Shown here piece by piece: positions 41,749 to 51,312 of a stretch of 64,000 bases of DNA (positions are counted from its first letter, which is position 1; each line of letters opens with the position of its first letter). The position numbers and the translations under genes were made by a program. The DNA lies in the NCBI RefSeq assembly GCF_026624755.1, contig NZ_JAPMXC010000005.1, forward strand, positions 202,335 through 266,334. Reading direction: 5' to 3'. The notes beneath the pieces were generated by a model, which was not told the DNA's origin, ran no database searches, and saw only the letters and a program-made list of their open reading frames with translations. The DNA is from Robbsia betulipollinis. GTDB lineage: Bacteria > Pseudomonadota > Gammaproteobacteria > Burkholderiales > Burkholderiaceae.

Positions 41749-42075
41749 TCAACCGTTGTTCGTGTCCGGGCGCGCGCACAGGAAACCGCCGCCGTCGTAC
41801 GACGTGCCGTCCGGATGCTCGGCCTTCGGATGGTAGCCCACGGCCCGCTTCAGGCCCTGCTTGTGGCACAGCGAATCGCCTTCGGCCTGCAGCGTGCTGG
41901 GTACCGGGCCGAACGAACTGGCGAAGTCCCACACGTTCGGCTTGTTGCTGCCGAAGCTGTTCACCAGCCGGGGCGGATCGTTCGATGCCTGATCGCCCGG
42001 GCCGAGTGCACAACCACCGGCAGCCAGCGTCGACAGCAGTGCGGAACAGAGCAGGAGTTGCTTGGGAAAATGCAT
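41749..42075 (-). CDS. Small predicted lipoprotein, unknown function
   Basis: A 108-residue protein with a signal peptide (MHFPKQLLLCSALLSTLAAGG) and a lipobox-like AAGGC, so it is probably lipid-anchored. The mature part has two further Cys (SLCHKQG, GFLCARP), which could form a disulfide, and no known fold that I can name. It is 116 bp upstream of the 57-residue gene on the same strand. Confidence 0.75.
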   Translation of the reverse strand: MHFPKQLLLCSALLSTLAAGGCALGPGDQASNDPPRLVNSFGSNKPNVWDFASSFGPVPSTLQAEGDSLCHKQGLKRAVGYHPKAEHPDGTSYDGGGFLCARPDTNNG

Positions 42076-42439
42076 GGCAGGTCTCTTCTAGGTTTGTTGA
42101 ATTTTCAGTCGGCGAGTATGCAATACGCGCCCTTCGCATTCAATCGATTTGGCGGCACGTCTTTTCCGAAGTGCTTACCATGGGTCTCACATTGGTTATC
42201 GAGACAGTGGCTGACCCATTCCCAAGCGGCTCTCGCTTCCTGTTAAGGCAAGAGTGCTTCCTAGACGCTAAAAACCATGATTCCAGCAAGGCGTCAGGAC
42301 GGATGTTGCCGCGCTTTTGCCGGCACGCTTGCTGGCAGGCGACTGATCGTCCTGTAGCAAGAATAGGCTTGGCGCAGGCCACTGTCGGTGGTAAACCGTA
42401 CGCAGCGGCCTATAAGTAGCACGTTCCGTTCCCGATAAG
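42076..42439. other. Gene-free stretch
   Basis: About 365 bp between the lipoprotein start and the tRNA-Arg terminator. Minus-strand frames here have no ribosome site and run into the tRNA, so nothing is called. Confidence 0.4.
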
Positions 42440-42474
42440 AAAAAAGCCCGGAACGTTGGACGTCCGGGCTTTTC
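42440..42474 (-). terminator. Terminator of the downstream tRNA-Arg
   Basis: AGCCCGGA/TCCGGGCT stem followed on the minus strand by T6, 14 bp past the CCA of the first tRNA-Arg. Confidence 0.9.
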
Positions 42475-42488
42475 TTTACGGCATGAAT

Positions 42489-42565
42489 TGGTGCGGCTGG
42501 CAGGATTCGAACCCACGACCCCTTGGTTCGTAGCCAAGTACTCTATCCAACTGAGCTACAGCCGC
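42489..42565 (-). tRNA. tRNA-Arg (anticodon ACG), copy 1
   Basis: 77 nt with encoded CCA. GCGGCTG pairs with CAGCCGC; the anticodon loop CTACGAA is closed by CTTGG/CCAAG. It is identical over its length to the copy at 42960-43036. Confidence 0.97.
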
Positions 42566-42589
42566 ACGGTAAAACTGTAAAAATGGTAT

Positions 42590-42883
42590 TTATTTCGCCG
42601 CCGAGGCGCGCGGCTGCAATCCCGCCTTGGTCAGGAGCTCGGCGAGCGCTTCGCTCATGTCGCCCGCATGCGCGGCTGCCCGCTCCTGCAGTTGCCGGAC
42701 AAGTTCCGCATCCAGTTTGCATGCGAACGGCACCAAGCCCTTTTCCTGATCCAGACGACGCTGTTCGCGCTTGTCCGGCTTCGGCTGGGCCGCCTCTTGT
42801 CCGAACCGGACCGACGCCCCTCCGGCCTTCAGGCTATTGGTCAACTTCAGACCCTTGCCCTTTTCGATATCGAACTTGTTCAC
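42590..42883 (-). CDS. Conserved-type hypothetical protein between two tRNA-Arg genes
   Basis: A 97-residue soluble protein, Lys/Glu/Ala-rich. It starts from GTG at 42883 with GGGAG seven bases upstream: VNKFDIEKGKGLKLTNSLKAG. A charged middle (KPDKREQRRLDQEKG) precedes a helical C-terminus (DAELVRQLQERAAAHAGDM). The C-terminal helices vaguely recall ribbon-helix-helix-like DNA-binding domains, but this is weak. It is flanked on both sides by identical tRNA-Arg genes on the same strand. Confidence 0.7.
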   Translation of the reverse strand: MNKFDIEKGKGLKLTNSLKAGGASVRFGQEAAQPKPDKREQRRLDQEKGLVPFACKLDAELVRQLQERAAAHAGDMSEALAELLTKAGLQPRASAAK

Positions 42884-42959
42884 AACCCACTCCCAGGCGG
42901 CGAAAGAACAAAGGCCCGGGTGCGCGAGCACCTAGGCCTCTGATTTACTACGGTATAAC

Positions 42960-43036
42960 TGGTGCGGCTGGCAGGATTCGAACCCACGACCCCTTGGTTC
43001 GTAGCCAAGTACTCTATCCAACTGAGCTACAGCCGC
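42960..43036 (-). tRNA. tRNA-Arg (anticodon ACG), copy 2
   Basis: 77 nt, the same sequence as the copy at 42489-42565, including CCA. It is transcribed first of the two. Confidence 0.97.
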
Positions 43037-43191
43037 ACGACTTGGAGACGTAATTATAGCCATCTCGCGAAAAAAGAAAAGTATTTTTTTGAATTTATGC
43101 TGCAGGTACGCGTCCCGGGGTTTCGTGTAATCTCGATGACATTCCCTTCACCCTTCGTCGGCGCACCACGCCGGCCATTCGCCAGGCACGC

Positions 43192-43758
43192 ATGAACAAG
43201 GCATTTGTCAAGGAATCCACCGGCGACGAAGACGACGATCCGGAAACCGGCGCCGTCGCGATTCCCGCTGGCACCAAGAACTACATGACCCCTGCCGGAC
43301 ATCGCACGATGCGCGACGAGCTGTTGCGTCTACTCGATGTCGACCGGCCCGAAGTCGTCAGGATGGTGTCCTGGGCCGCCTCGAATGGCGACCGCTCGGA
43401 GAACGGCGACTATATCTACGGCAAACGCCGCCTGCGCGAGATCGACCGGCGCATTCGTTTTCTGACGAAACGGCTGGATATCGCCGAGGTCGTCGACAGC
43501 AGCCTGCAGGAGCATGTCGACCAGGTATTCTTCGGGGCGACCGTACTGTACGCGAACCGCGCCGGCGAGGAACGGCAGGTGACGATCGTCGGCGTCGACG
43601 AGGTCGATCTGGACCACGGTCACATCAGCTGGATTTCGCCCGTCGCCCGGGCATTGCTGAAAGCCCGGGTGGGCGACGCCGTTACGCTGCACACGCCGGC
43701 AGGCGCCGAGCAACTCGATATCCTCGACGTGCACTACCCTGCCCGCAGGACGGATTAG
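43192..43758 (+). CDS. greB: Transcription elongation factor GreB
   Basis: A 188-residue Gre factor that enters the RNA polymerase secondary channel and stimulates cleavage of backtracked RNA. The coiled-coil tip acidic residues are in SWAASNGDRSENGDYIYGKRRLREIDRR, which is the GreB pattern. The C-terminal FKBP-like domain is complete (TIVGVDEVDLDHGHISWISPVARALL). The first 25 residues are an acidic extension. It converges on spoT with 12 bp between the stops. Confidence 0.95.
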   Translation: MNKAFVKESTGDEDDDPETGAVAIPAGTKNYMTPAGHRTMRDELLRLLDVDRPEVVRMVSWAASNGDRSENGDYIYGKRRLREIDRRIRFLTKRLDIAEVVDSSLQEHVDQVFFGATVLYANRAGEERQVTIVGVDEVDLDHGHISWISPVARALLKARVGDAVTLHTPAGAEQLDILDVHYPARRTD

Positions 43759-43770
43759 GCCCCCGCGCCG

Positions 43771-46284
43771 TCAGAAGTCCGCGCGTTCCCGGGTGACCCG
43801 CAGCCCCAGGGGGTCCAGGCGGGCATGCGCATCCTCGCTCGGTTTCTCGCGGCTGATGCGCATGACATCCGGGTTGGTCCGCACCCGTCGCATCACATTG
43901 GCCAGATGCACGCGGTCGCCCACCTGGATGATGAAGCGCAGCGTGGTGGATTCCTGCTCGAGGTTCTCGTCCATCGCCACGTGCACGATATTCGCAGCGG
44001 TGGTGATGTCGGCGGCCACGCGCGCGAACACGCCCTTCGTATTGCGCACTAGCACCTTGACCCCCACCTCGAACAGACGACCCGGCTGCGGCGCCCACGC
44101 GACGTCGATCCAGCGGCTCGGATCCCGATGGTGGATCCGGCGCGCGTTGCGGCAGTCGGTCGTATGGATCGCCATACCCAGTCCGATACCGATGTACCCC
44201 ATGATATCGTCGCCCGGAATCGGCCGGCAGCAGGCGGACAACTGGACCGCCATGCCCTCGGTACCGGTGATGACGACGGGCGGCCCGCCGCTGGGACCGA
44301 AAGGCATGGACGACAGCGCGTCGTTGCGGCCTTCTTCGTCCGCCTCATGGCTGCTGTCGCCGCCATTTTCATGGCCGTTCACCAGCACCTCGATGCGTTT
44401 CGCCATCACGGCGGCGAACCGCCGGCCCAGGCCGATGTCGGCAAAGATTTCGTGCCGCGTCTTGTTGCCCGTCCAGAGCGCGAGCTTGTCCCACACCTCC
44501 GGCAGGACGTTGGCGAGCGACAGGCCATATGCCTTCAGAGACTGCTCCACCAGCCGTTCGCCGAGCTGCATCGATTCGTTGAACCGCATCGTCTTCAGAT
44601 AATGCCGGATCGCCGAACGCGCCTTGCCGCTGCGCACGAAACCCAGCCAGGCCGGATTCGGCTTCGAGTACGGCGCGGTGATGACCTCGACGATATCGCC
44701 GCTCTTGAGTTCGGTGCGCAGCGGCAGCAGTTCGTTGTTGATCCGCACCGCCACGCACTGGTTGCCCAGTTCGCTGTGTACCGCATAGGCGAAGTCCAGC
44801 GCGGTGGCGCTGCGCGGCAGCGCCATGATCTTCGATTTCGGCGTGAAGACGTAGACTGCGTCCGGAAACAGGTCGATCTTGACGTGCTCCAGGAACTCGG
44901 TCGAGTCGCCCGCCTCCGATTGCAGGTCCAGCAGGGATTTGAGCCACTGGTGCGCCCGCGCCTGCACGTCGTTCAGATCGGCGCTGCCGTTCTTGTACAG
45001 CCAGTGCGCGGCAACGCCCGACTCGGCGATCTCGTGCATCGAACGGGTACGGATCTGGAATTCGATCGGTGTGCCGAACGGGCCGAGCAGCGTGGTGTGC
45101 AGCGACTGATAGCCATTGACCTTGGGAATGGCGATGTAGTCCTTGAACTTGCCCGGCACCGGCTTGTAGAGCGCATGCAGCGCTCCGACACAGGTATAGC
45201 AGTCGAGCGCGCCTTCGACGACCACGCGAAAGCCATAGACGTCGAGCACCTGCGAGAACGACAGCTGCTTGTCGCGCATCTTGTGATAGATGCTGTAGAT
45301 GGTTTTCTCGCGGCCGGTCACCTCGGCGTGCAGCGTCGCGTCGACGAGCGTCTGCTGCACCGATTCCAAAATCTTGCCGACGACCTCGCGACGGTTGCCG
45401 CGCGCGGATTTCACCGCCTTGAACAGCGTCGCGTAGCGGCCCGGATGGGAATTCGCGAAACTCAGGTCCTGCAGCTCGCGATAGGTATTGTTCAGGCCGA
45501 GCCGATGGGCGATCGGCGCATAAATATCGTTCGTTTCACGCGCGACGCGCCGGCGCTTCGCGGGCGGCACGGCGCCGAGGGTGCGCATGTTGTGCAGACG
45601 GTCGGCGAGCTTGACGATGATGACGCGCACGTCGCGCGCCATCGCCAGCAGCATCTTGCGGAAGTTCTCCGCCTGCTCTTCCTCGCGGCTGCGGAACTCC
45701 ATCTTGTCGAGCTTGGACAGACCGTCGACCAGTTCGGCCACCTTCGGGCCGAACCGTTCCGCGAGCTCGATCTTCGAGACCCCCGTGTCCTCGATGACGT
45801 CGTGCAGCAGCGCCGCCATGATCGACTGCGCGTCGAGCTTCCAGCCCGCGCAGATCTCGGCGACCGCGACCGGATGCGTGATGTAGGGTTCGCCGCTTTG
45901 CCGATACTGGCCGAGGTGGGATTCGTCGCTGAAATGGAAGGCGAGCTTGATCTCGCGGATTTCCGATTCGCTCAGATATTCGGCGAGCATGCCCGTGAGA
46001 CGGGCGATCGACACCACTTCATGCTTGCGCGGCTGCTCGGGCGTGTTGGTCGGGCCGAACAGGTGCCGGAACGACTGTTCCAGCACGGCATCGATGTAAC
46101 GCCGCGCGGTGCCCTGCGGATTGCCGGCATCGGCATCGGCATCGGCATCGGCGTCCGGACCGTCTGCGGCGTCCCCGGGCAGCGCGTCCTGATGGGGCAC
46201 CGGCGGGGTATTCTCATCGGAGACGAAGACCGGCGCGTCCGAAAGGTCGGAAGGCGCGGAGGCGGACGAGGGGATAGGACTCAT
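43771..46284 (-). CDS. spoT: Bifunctional (p)ppGpp synthetase/hydrolase SpoT
   Basis: An 837-residue stringent-response enzyme. The hydrolase HD domain is intact (HPVAVAEICAG about 137, LLHDVIEDT about 159-167). The synthetase domain follows (GREKTIYSIYHKM about 334; DVYGFRVVV; EFQIRT). TGS, helical and C-terminal ACT domains (FEVGVKVLVRNTKGVFARVAADI) are present. The N-terminus is about 100 residues longer than E. coli SpoT and includes a (Asp-Ala)n run from a hexamer repeat. AGGAGG before the ATG at 46284 sets the start. It is last of yicC-gmk-rpoZ-spoT. Confidence 0.96.
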   Translation of the reverse strand: MSPIPSSASAPSDLSDAPVFVSDENTPPVPHQDALPGDAADGPDADADADADAGNPQGTARRYIDAVLEQSFRHLFGPTNTPEQPRKHEVVSIARLTGMLAEYLSESEIREIKLAFHFSDESHLGQYRQSGEPYITHPVAVAEICAGWKLDAQSIMAALLHDVIEDTGVSKIELAERFGPKVAELVDGLSKLDKMEFRSREEEQAENFRKMLLAMARDVRVIIVKLADRLHNMRTLGAVPPAKRRRVARETNDIYAPIAHRLGLNNTYRELQDLSFANSHPGRYATLFKAVKSARGNRREVVGKILESVQQTLVDATLHAEVTGREKTIYSIYHKMRDKQLSFSQVLDVYGFRVVVEGALDCYTCVGALHALYKPVPGKFKDYIAIPKVNGYQSLHTTLLGPFGTPIEFQIRTRSMHEIAESGVAAHWLYKNGSADLNDVQARAHQWLKSLLDLQSEAGDSTEFLEHVKIDLFPDAVYVFTPKSKIMALPRSATALDFAYAVHSELGNQCVAVRINNELLPLRTELKSGDIVEVITAPYSKPNPAWLGFVRSGKARSAIRHYLKTMRFNESMQLGERLVEQSLKAYGLSLANVLPEVWDKLALWTGNKTRHEIFADIGLGRRFAAVMAKRIEVLVNGHENGGDSSHEADEEGRNDALSSMPFGPSGGPPVVITGTEGMAVQLSACCRPIPGDDIMGYIGIGLGMAIHTTDCRNARRIHHRDPSRWIDVAWAPQPGRLFEVGVKVLVRNTKGVFARVAADITTAANIVHVAMDENLEQESTTLRFIIQVGDRVHLANVMRRVRTNPDVMRISREKPSEDAHARLDPLGLRVTRERADF
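46126..46155. repeat. Hexanucleotide tandem repeat in spoT
   Basis: Four perfect GGCATC units plus one imperfect unit, encoding an Asp-Ala run at about residues 43-53 of SpoT. Changes in unit number keep the reading frame. Confidence 0.9.
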
Positions 46285-46380
46285 GGTCGCCTCCTGGCTA
46301 GAGTGCAAGCGGGGGTGGTCGGCGGCGCGGGCCGCGCCGCACGGGAGGAGAAAACGCGGGTACGGGCCGGACGGCAGACG

Positions 46381-46587
46381 TCAGACCGGAACCTTCTTCA
46401 ACAACTCCTCGGCCGTGAAGTAACCGGCGGCGATCTCGCGCAGCGCGACGACGGTCGGCTTGTCGCGGCTGTCGATCTTCGGGGTGTGGCCCTGCGCGAG
46501 TTGCCGCGCGCGGTAGGTAGCCGCCAGCGCCAGTTCGAAGCGATTCGGAACGCGCGCAATGCAGTCTTCAACGGTGATACGTGCCAT
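46381..46587 (-). CDS. rpoZ: RNA polymerase omega subunit
   Basis: A 68-residue protein that assists beta-prime folding and forms part of the ppGpp site 1 on RNA polymerase. [20 protein letters not shown] and [10 protein letters not shown] are the family signatures. It lies between gmk and spoT, the conserved operon position. Confidence 0.97.
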   Translation of the reverse strand: MARITVEDCIARVPNRFELALAATYRARQLAQGHTPKIDSRDKPTVVALREIAAGYFTAEELLKKVPV

Positions 46588-46635
46588 GTCAGGTCCATCC
46601 TTCTTGAATTTGCACTATTTTACATCACGCCGGGC

Positions 46636-47343
46636 TCAATCCGCCTGCGGCAGATGAATCCCGAGTTCGACGAAGAGCTTCGTGTGCTTCGCATACTGCG
46701 AGGCGAACCGTAACCGCGTGGCCGCGACCACCTGGCGCAGCTCCGCCAGGGCCGTGTCGAAGTCCTCGTTGATGATGACATACTCGGCCTCGGGCGCATG
46801 CGCGATCTCACTGCCGGCGGCAAGCAAACGTCGCACGATGACGTTTTCCTCGTCCTGGCCACGTTTTTTGAGACGCTCCTCGAGCGCCGGCAGCGACGGC
46901 GGGAGAATGAAAATGCCCACCGCGTTGCCGAATTGCCGGTGCACCTGCTGCGCGCCCTGCCAGTCGATCTCGAGCAGGACATCCCGGCCGTTGCGCATCT
47001 GCTCCTGGATCCAGAGCCGCGACGTGCCGTAGTAATTGCCGTGCACCTCGGCGCTTTCCAGAAACTCCCCCTGCGCGCGCCGATCCAGGAACGATTCGGC
47101 GCTCACGAAGTGATATTCGCGCCCGTCCAGTTCCTTCGGGCGGGGCGGCCGCGTCGTGTACGACACCGACAGGATGATGCCCGGGTCGCCCTCGAGCAGT
47201 GCGTTGACCAGCGTCGACTTGCCCGCGCCCGACGGCGCGACCACCATGAAAAGGTTGCCCGGATAGGCCTCGTTGCCGCGCCCCGCGGTCTGCCGCGGAA
47301 GGAATCCATCGGACTCGCGACGTTCGTTGCGTTCGTTATGCAT
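46636..47343 (-). CDS. gmk: Guanylate kinase
   Basis: A 235-residue enzyme phosphorylating GMP to GDP. The P-loop is [11 protein letters not shown], and the GMP-binding segment is [22 protein letters not shown]. About 25 extra residues precede the core. Two starts are possible: GTG at 47355, overlapping the yicC stop as GTGA, or ATG at 47343; the ATG is used because its spacing from GGAG is workable. It is co-transcribed with yicC, rpoZ and spoT, linking GTP supply with (p)ppGpp. Confidence 0.95.
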   Translation of the reverse strand: MHNERNERRESDGFLPRQTAGRGNEAYPGNLFMVVAPSGAGKSTLVNALLEGDPGIILSVSYTTRPPRPKELDGREYHFVSAESFLDRRAQGEFLESAEVHGNYYGTSRLWIQEQMRNGRDVLLEIDWQGAQQVHRQFGNAVGIFILPPSLPALEERLKKRGQDEENVIVRRLLAAGSEIAHAPEAEYVIINEDFDTALAELRQVVAATRLRFASQYAKHTKLFVELGIHLPQAD

Positions 47344-47351
47344 CGTGTCAT

Positions 47352-48290
47352 TCACTCCAGGTTCTGCACTTGCTCGCGCATCTGTTCTATCAGCAGCTTC
47401 AGCGCCATTGCCGCGTCCGCCAGTTCCTTCGCGGCGGCTTTCGAACCCACCGTGTTCGCCTCGCGATTCAGTTCCTGCATCATGAAGTCGAGCCGCTTGC
47501 CGACCTTGCCGCCCTTGTCCAGCACATGCCGGGTTTCGGCGAGATGGGTGGCGAGGCGGGTGAGTTCCTCGGCGATATCGATCCGCACGCCATACACCGT
47601 CACCTCCTGACGGATCCGCTCGATCACCTCGTCGCGCGGGATCGTCGGCGTGCCGCCCTCCTGCAGTGCGACGCCCAGCGCCTCCCGCAACCGTTCGACG
47701 ATCTTCTGTTGGTGACGCGCGACCAACTCCGGCACCAGCGGCCCGATGTCGGCGACGATCGCCTCCATTGCCGCGACATGTTCACGCAGCACGGCGCCCA
47801 GCGCCTGCCCCTCCCGGCCCCGGGTGGCGAGCAGTCCGGTCAGCGCCTCGCGGCCGCACGCGAGCACTGCCGCGCGCAGCACGTCGCCGGCGACCGAGCT
47901 ATCGGCCATCACGCCGGGCCAGCGCAGCATTTCGCCCATGCCCAGCCGTGCCGCCCCCGGAAAGACGGCGAGTGCCGCCTCCTGCAACGCCGCGAGCTGC
48001 GTCAACGCCGCATGGTCGAGGCCACCGCTCGATACCGCTTCCGCGCGCTGTACGTTGATGCGGATCTCCACCTTGCCGCGCGCCACATCGGCCATCAGCA
48101 TTTCGCGCAACGCCGGCTCGCAGGCCCGCACATCGTCCGGCATCCGGAAATGGAGATCGAGGAAACGCGAATTCACCGATCGCAGTTCCACCGACACGCT
48201 GGTCGATCCCGCGTGCTGCCCCCCGCCCGGCACCGTCGCCGGGGTCAGTTCACGGGTCGCGATCGCATACCCCGTCATGCTGAAAATCAT
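47352..48290 (-). CDS. yicC: YicC family endoribonuclease-like protein
   Basis: A 312-residue protein that begins [35 protein letters not shown] and the C-terminal [17 protein letters not shown] signature follow, all typical of YicC/YloC. Family members cut RNA and influence stress survival. A Gly/Pro insert (about residues 18-28) is unusual but sits in a loop. It heads the gmk-rpoZ-spoT operon; a GATAAT box at 48377-48382 on the minus strand could be its -10. Confidence 0.93.
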   Translation of the reverse strand: MIFSMTGYAIATRELTPATVPGGGQHAGSTSVSVELRSVNSRFLDLHFRMPDDVRACEPALREMLMADVARGKVEIRINVQRAEAVSSGGLDHAALTQLAALQEAALAVFPGAARLGMGEMLRWPGVMADSSVAGDVLRAAVLACGREALTGLLATRGREGQALGAVLREHVAAMEAIVADIGPLVPELVARHQQKIVERLREALGVALQEGGTPTIPRDEVIERIRQEVTVYGVRIDIAEELTRLATHLAETRHVLDKGGKVGKRLDFMMQELNREANTVGSKAAAKELADAAMALKLLIEQMREQVQNLE

Positions 48291-48510
48291 CTGTCGCCTC
48301 TCAAGATCGCGCGGCCCGCGCTGCGCGAAACGGATCGCCGGAGGCCCGCGCGCGGCCGCTCCTCGTCCAAAACCGCATTATCTCATCGAAGCCTCGTCGA
48401 AACCCATTGCAGCGGCCGAGCATCGCCACGGCATCGCCTGCGCGACAGCCCGACGATGCCGCGGCGCCTCGGCTACACTTCGGGTTTATCGCCTCGTTCC
48501 GGATTCCGCC

Positions 48511-49272
48511 ATGACTCTCCTCCCTGCCGCGCCTGCCTCGCCTCCTTCCCGTCGCGACGACCGCGCGGCGCACGCGCTGCGGTCCGTCCGTCTCACGCGC
48601 GGCTTTACCAAGCACGCCGAGGGGTCGGTGCTGGTCGCGTTCGGCGACACGCAGGTCATCTGCACCGCCAGCGTCGTCGAGCGCGTGCCGGAATTCCTGC
48701 GCGGCCGCGGCGAAGGCTGGCTCACCGCCGAGTACGGCATGCTGCCACGCGCCACGCATACGCGCAGCGACCGCGAGGCGGCGCGCGGCAAGCAGACCGG
48801 CCGGACCCAGGAGATCCAGCGCCTGATCGGCCGCGCGCTGCGCGCCGTGTTCGACCTGCAGAAACTCGGCCCGCGCACACTGCATATCGACTGCGACGTG
48901 ATCCAGGCCGACGGCGGCACCCGCACCGCCAGCATCACCGGCGCGTTCGTCGCCGCGCACGACGCGGTACGCACGCTCCTCGAGAGCGGCCGCATCGCGG
49001 AAACGCCGATCACCGATTTCGTCGCCGCGATATCGGTCGGCATGCTCGAGAACACCCCGCTTCTGGACCTGGACTACAGCGAGGATTCGCAGTGCGACAC
49101 CGACATGAACGTCGTGATGACCGGCCAGGGCCGCTTCGTCGAGGTTCAGGGAACCGCCGAGGGCGAGCCGTTTTCGCGCGACGATATGAACGCACTGCTG
49201 GACCTCGCGCACGACGGCATCGCACAACTGATCGCCGCGCAACGCGCCGCGCTGGAGCGTGATCTTGCCTGA
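48511..49272 (+). CDS. rph: Ribonuclease PH
   Basis: A 253-residue phosphorolytic 3'-5' exoribonuclease trimming tRNA precursors. [40 protein letters not shown], and [23 protein letters not shown] are all present, including the phosphate-binding Arg/Thr. About 20 additional residues occur at the N-terminus compared with E. coli, whose K-12 copy is truncated. Its stop overlaps the rdgB start. It is divergent from yicC (220 bp). Confidence 0.96.
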   Translation: MTLLPAAPASPPSRRDDRAAHALRSVRLTRGFTKHAEGSVLVAFGDTQVICTASVVERVPEFLRGRGEGWLTAEYGMLPRATHTRSDREAARGKQTGRTQEIQRLIGRALRAVFDLQKLGPRTLHIDCDVIQADGGTRTASITGAFVAAHDAVRTLLESGRIAETPITDFVAAISVGMLENTPLLDLDYSEDSQCDTDMNVVMTGQGRFVEVQGTAEGEPFSRDDMNALLDLAHDGIAQLIAAQRAALERDLA

Positions 49273-49912
49273 CGCGTCGCTTTCCGCTCTCCCCGGCGCG
49301 ACGCGGCGCCGAGTGGTCCTCGCATCGAACAACGCCGGCAAGCTGCGCGAATTCGCCGCATTGCTCGGCGCGGCCGGCATCGATCTGGTACCACAGGGCG
49401 AACTGGGCGTGGGCGAAGCCGAGGAGCCCCACGCCACCTTCGTCGAGAACGCTCTGGAGAAAGCGCGTCACGCGGCGCGCGTCACCGGTCTGCCGGCCCT
49501 CGCCGACGATTCCGGCCTCTGCGTCGCGGCGCTGGGCGGCGCGCCGGGCGTGCATTCGGCGCGCTACGCGGCGCTGCGCGGCGGGGAAAAATCGGACGCG
49601 GCGAACAATGCCCGGCTGCTCGCCGACATCGCCCCGCACGCGGATCGCCGCGCCTATTTCTATTGCGTGCTGGTCCTGGTGCGCCACGCCGACGACCCCC
49701 AGCCGCTGATCGCCGACGGCCGCTGGGACGGCGTGCTGCTCGACGCGCCGCGGGGTGACCACGGCTTCGGCTACGATCCCTTGCTGTGGATCGCCGAGCG
49801 GGGGAAAAGCGCCGCGGAACTCGATGCCGCGCAGAAGAACGCCTGTAGCCATCGCGCGCAGGCGCTGCGCGTGCTGCTCGCCAGGCTCGACGACGCGGCA
49901 AACGCATTATGA
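49259..49912 (+). CDS. rdgB: dITP/XTP pyrophosphatase (non-canonical purine NTPase)
   Basis: A 217-residue house-cleaning enzyme that removes ITP, dITP and [18 protein letters not shown] is the family N-terminus; [24 protein letters not shown] and [11 protein letters not shown], then SHRAQALR, complete the active site. The start is taken as GTG at 49259, overlapping rph by 14 bp; TTG at 49265 is an alternative. It overlaps hemW by 4 bp (ATGA). Confidence 0.95.
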   Translation: MILPDASLSALPGATRRRVVLASNNAGKLREFAALLGAAGIDLVPQGELGVGEAEEPHATFVENALEKARHAARVTGLPALADDSGLCVAALGGAPGVHSARYAALRGGEKSDAANNARLLADIAPHADRRAYFYCVLVLVRHADDPQPLIADGRWDGVLLDAPRGDHGFGYDPLLWIAERGKSAAELDAAQKNACSHRAQALRVLLARLDDAANAL

Positions 49913-51213
49913 GCGCGCCGACCGGCAAGCCCATCCCGATCGTGCCGCTCGCTTCGGCTGCACCGGTTTCCCCGGCCGCCCCGCCACAGGACGCGGCGTT
50001 GCCGGAAGCCGGGCACCCGGATGTCGTGGTGCGCGCCTTCATGACGCCGGGGCGGGTACGATTGACCGCGCTGCCGCCGCTGTCGCTCTATGTGCATTTT
50101 CCGTGGTGCGTGCGCAAATGCCCGTATTGCGACTTCAATTCGCATGAATGGACCGGCGGCGGCGCCCTGCCCGAACAGGCCTATCTCGACGCGCTGCGTG
50201 CCGACCTGGAGCAGGCGCTGCCCCTGATCTGGGGACGCCGTATCTACAGCGTGTTCATCGGCGGTGGCACGCCCAGTCTGCTGTCCGCCGCGGGACTCGA
50301 CCGCCTGCTCGCCGACCTGCGTGCCTTGTTGCCGCTCGACCCCACCGCCGAGATCACCCTGGAGGCGAACCCCGGCACCTTCGAGGCCGACAAGTTCGCA
50401 CAGTTCCGCGACAGCGGCGTGAACCGGCTGTCGGTCGGCATCCAGAGTTTCGACGACGGCCATCTGAAGGCGCTGGGCCGCATCCATGGCGGCGACGAGG
50501 CACGCACCGCGGCCGATATTGCCGCCCGCACGTTCGAGAATTTCAATCTCGACATGATGTTCGCGCTTCCCGGGCAGACCCTCGACGCGTGCCGGCGCGA
50601 CATCGACACCGCGCTGTCCTATGCCCCGCCTCATCTGTCGCTCTATCACCTGACGCTCGAACCGAACACACTGTTCCACAAATTTCCGCCGCAGGCCTTG
50701 CCCGACGAGGACGCCTCGGCCGACATGCAGGACTGGATCGACGCGCGCATGACCGGCGCGGGTTACGAGCACTACGAAGTGTCGGCCTTCGCCAGGCCGA
50801 AACGGCGCAGCGCGCACAACACGAACTACTGGGAGTTCGGCGACTATCTGGGGATCGGCGCAGGCGCCCACAGCAAGCTCTCGTTTCCGGAGCGCATCGT
50901 ACGGCAGATGCGCTACAAGCAGCCCGCCACGTACATGCAGCAGGCGCTGGCCGGCGACGCGATCCAGGAATCGAACGAAATCGGCACCCGCGACCTGCCG
51001 TTCGAATTCATGTTGAATGCACTGCGGTTGTCGGATGGCTTTCCGGTCTATCGCTTCATCGAACGCACCGGGCTGACGATGACCGCGATCGAACCCGCGC
51101 TGCGCGACGCGGTGGCACGCGGTCTGCTGAGCCGCACCCATGAACGGATCGCCCCCACGCCGCTGGGCCGGCGCTTTCTGAACGATCTGCAGGCCTTGTT
51201 CCTGCCTCCCTGA
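49909..51213 (+). CDS. hemW: HemW-like radical SAM heme chaperone
   Basis: A 434-residue radical-SAM protein. The 4Fe-4S CxxxCxxC motif is CVRKCPYCDFNSH, the HemW form with an extra Cys-free spacing unlike HemN. FIGGGTPSLL, EANPGT, VGIQSF and the C-terminal HemN_C domain follow. HemW binds heme and delivers it to membrane proteins and is not the coproporphyrinogen oxidase it is often labelled as. The first 50 residues are Pro/Ala-rich. It is the third gene of rph-rdgB-hemW. Confidence 0.94.
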   Translation: MSAPTGKPIPIVPLASAAPVSPAAPPQDAALPEAGHPDVVVRAFMTPGRVRLTALPPLSLYVHFPWCVRKCPYCDFNSHEWTGGGALPEQAYLDALRADLEQALPLIWGRRIYSVFIGGGTPSLLSAAGLDRLLADLRALLPLDPTAEITLEANPGTFEADKFAQFRDSGVNRLSVGIQSFDDGHLKALGRIHGGDEARTAADIAARTFENFNLDMMFALPGQTLDACRRDIDTALSYAPPHLSLYHLTLEPNTLFHKFPPQALPDEDASADMQDWIDARMTGAGYEHYEVSAFARPKRRSAHNTNYWEFGDYLGIGAGAHSKLSFPERIVRQMRYKQPATYMQQALAGDAIQESNEIGTRDLPFEFMLNALRLSDGFPVYRFIERTGLTMTAIEPALRDAVARGLLSRTHERIAPTPLGRRFLNDLQALFLPP

Positions 51214-51312
51214 CGCGCCATCCGGCACAGGGGATGAGGCGCGAGCCGTGCGCGGTGCGTTGGAGCAGGACGGTATCTCCCCTGGACGCAGGCGAAACAT
51301 CGTAACGGGCGT

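Noticed and set aside
42268..42537. 89-codon minus-strand frame
   Set aside because: It reads through the tRNA-Arg gene and has no ribosome site.
46126..46155. Phase-variable on/off switch in spoT
   Set aside because: The repeat unit is six bases, so changes keep the frame; only length variation is possible.
44128..46713. 861-codon open frame opposite spoT and rpoZ
   Set aside because: Anti-frame of well-identified genes; no ribosome site and no family signature.
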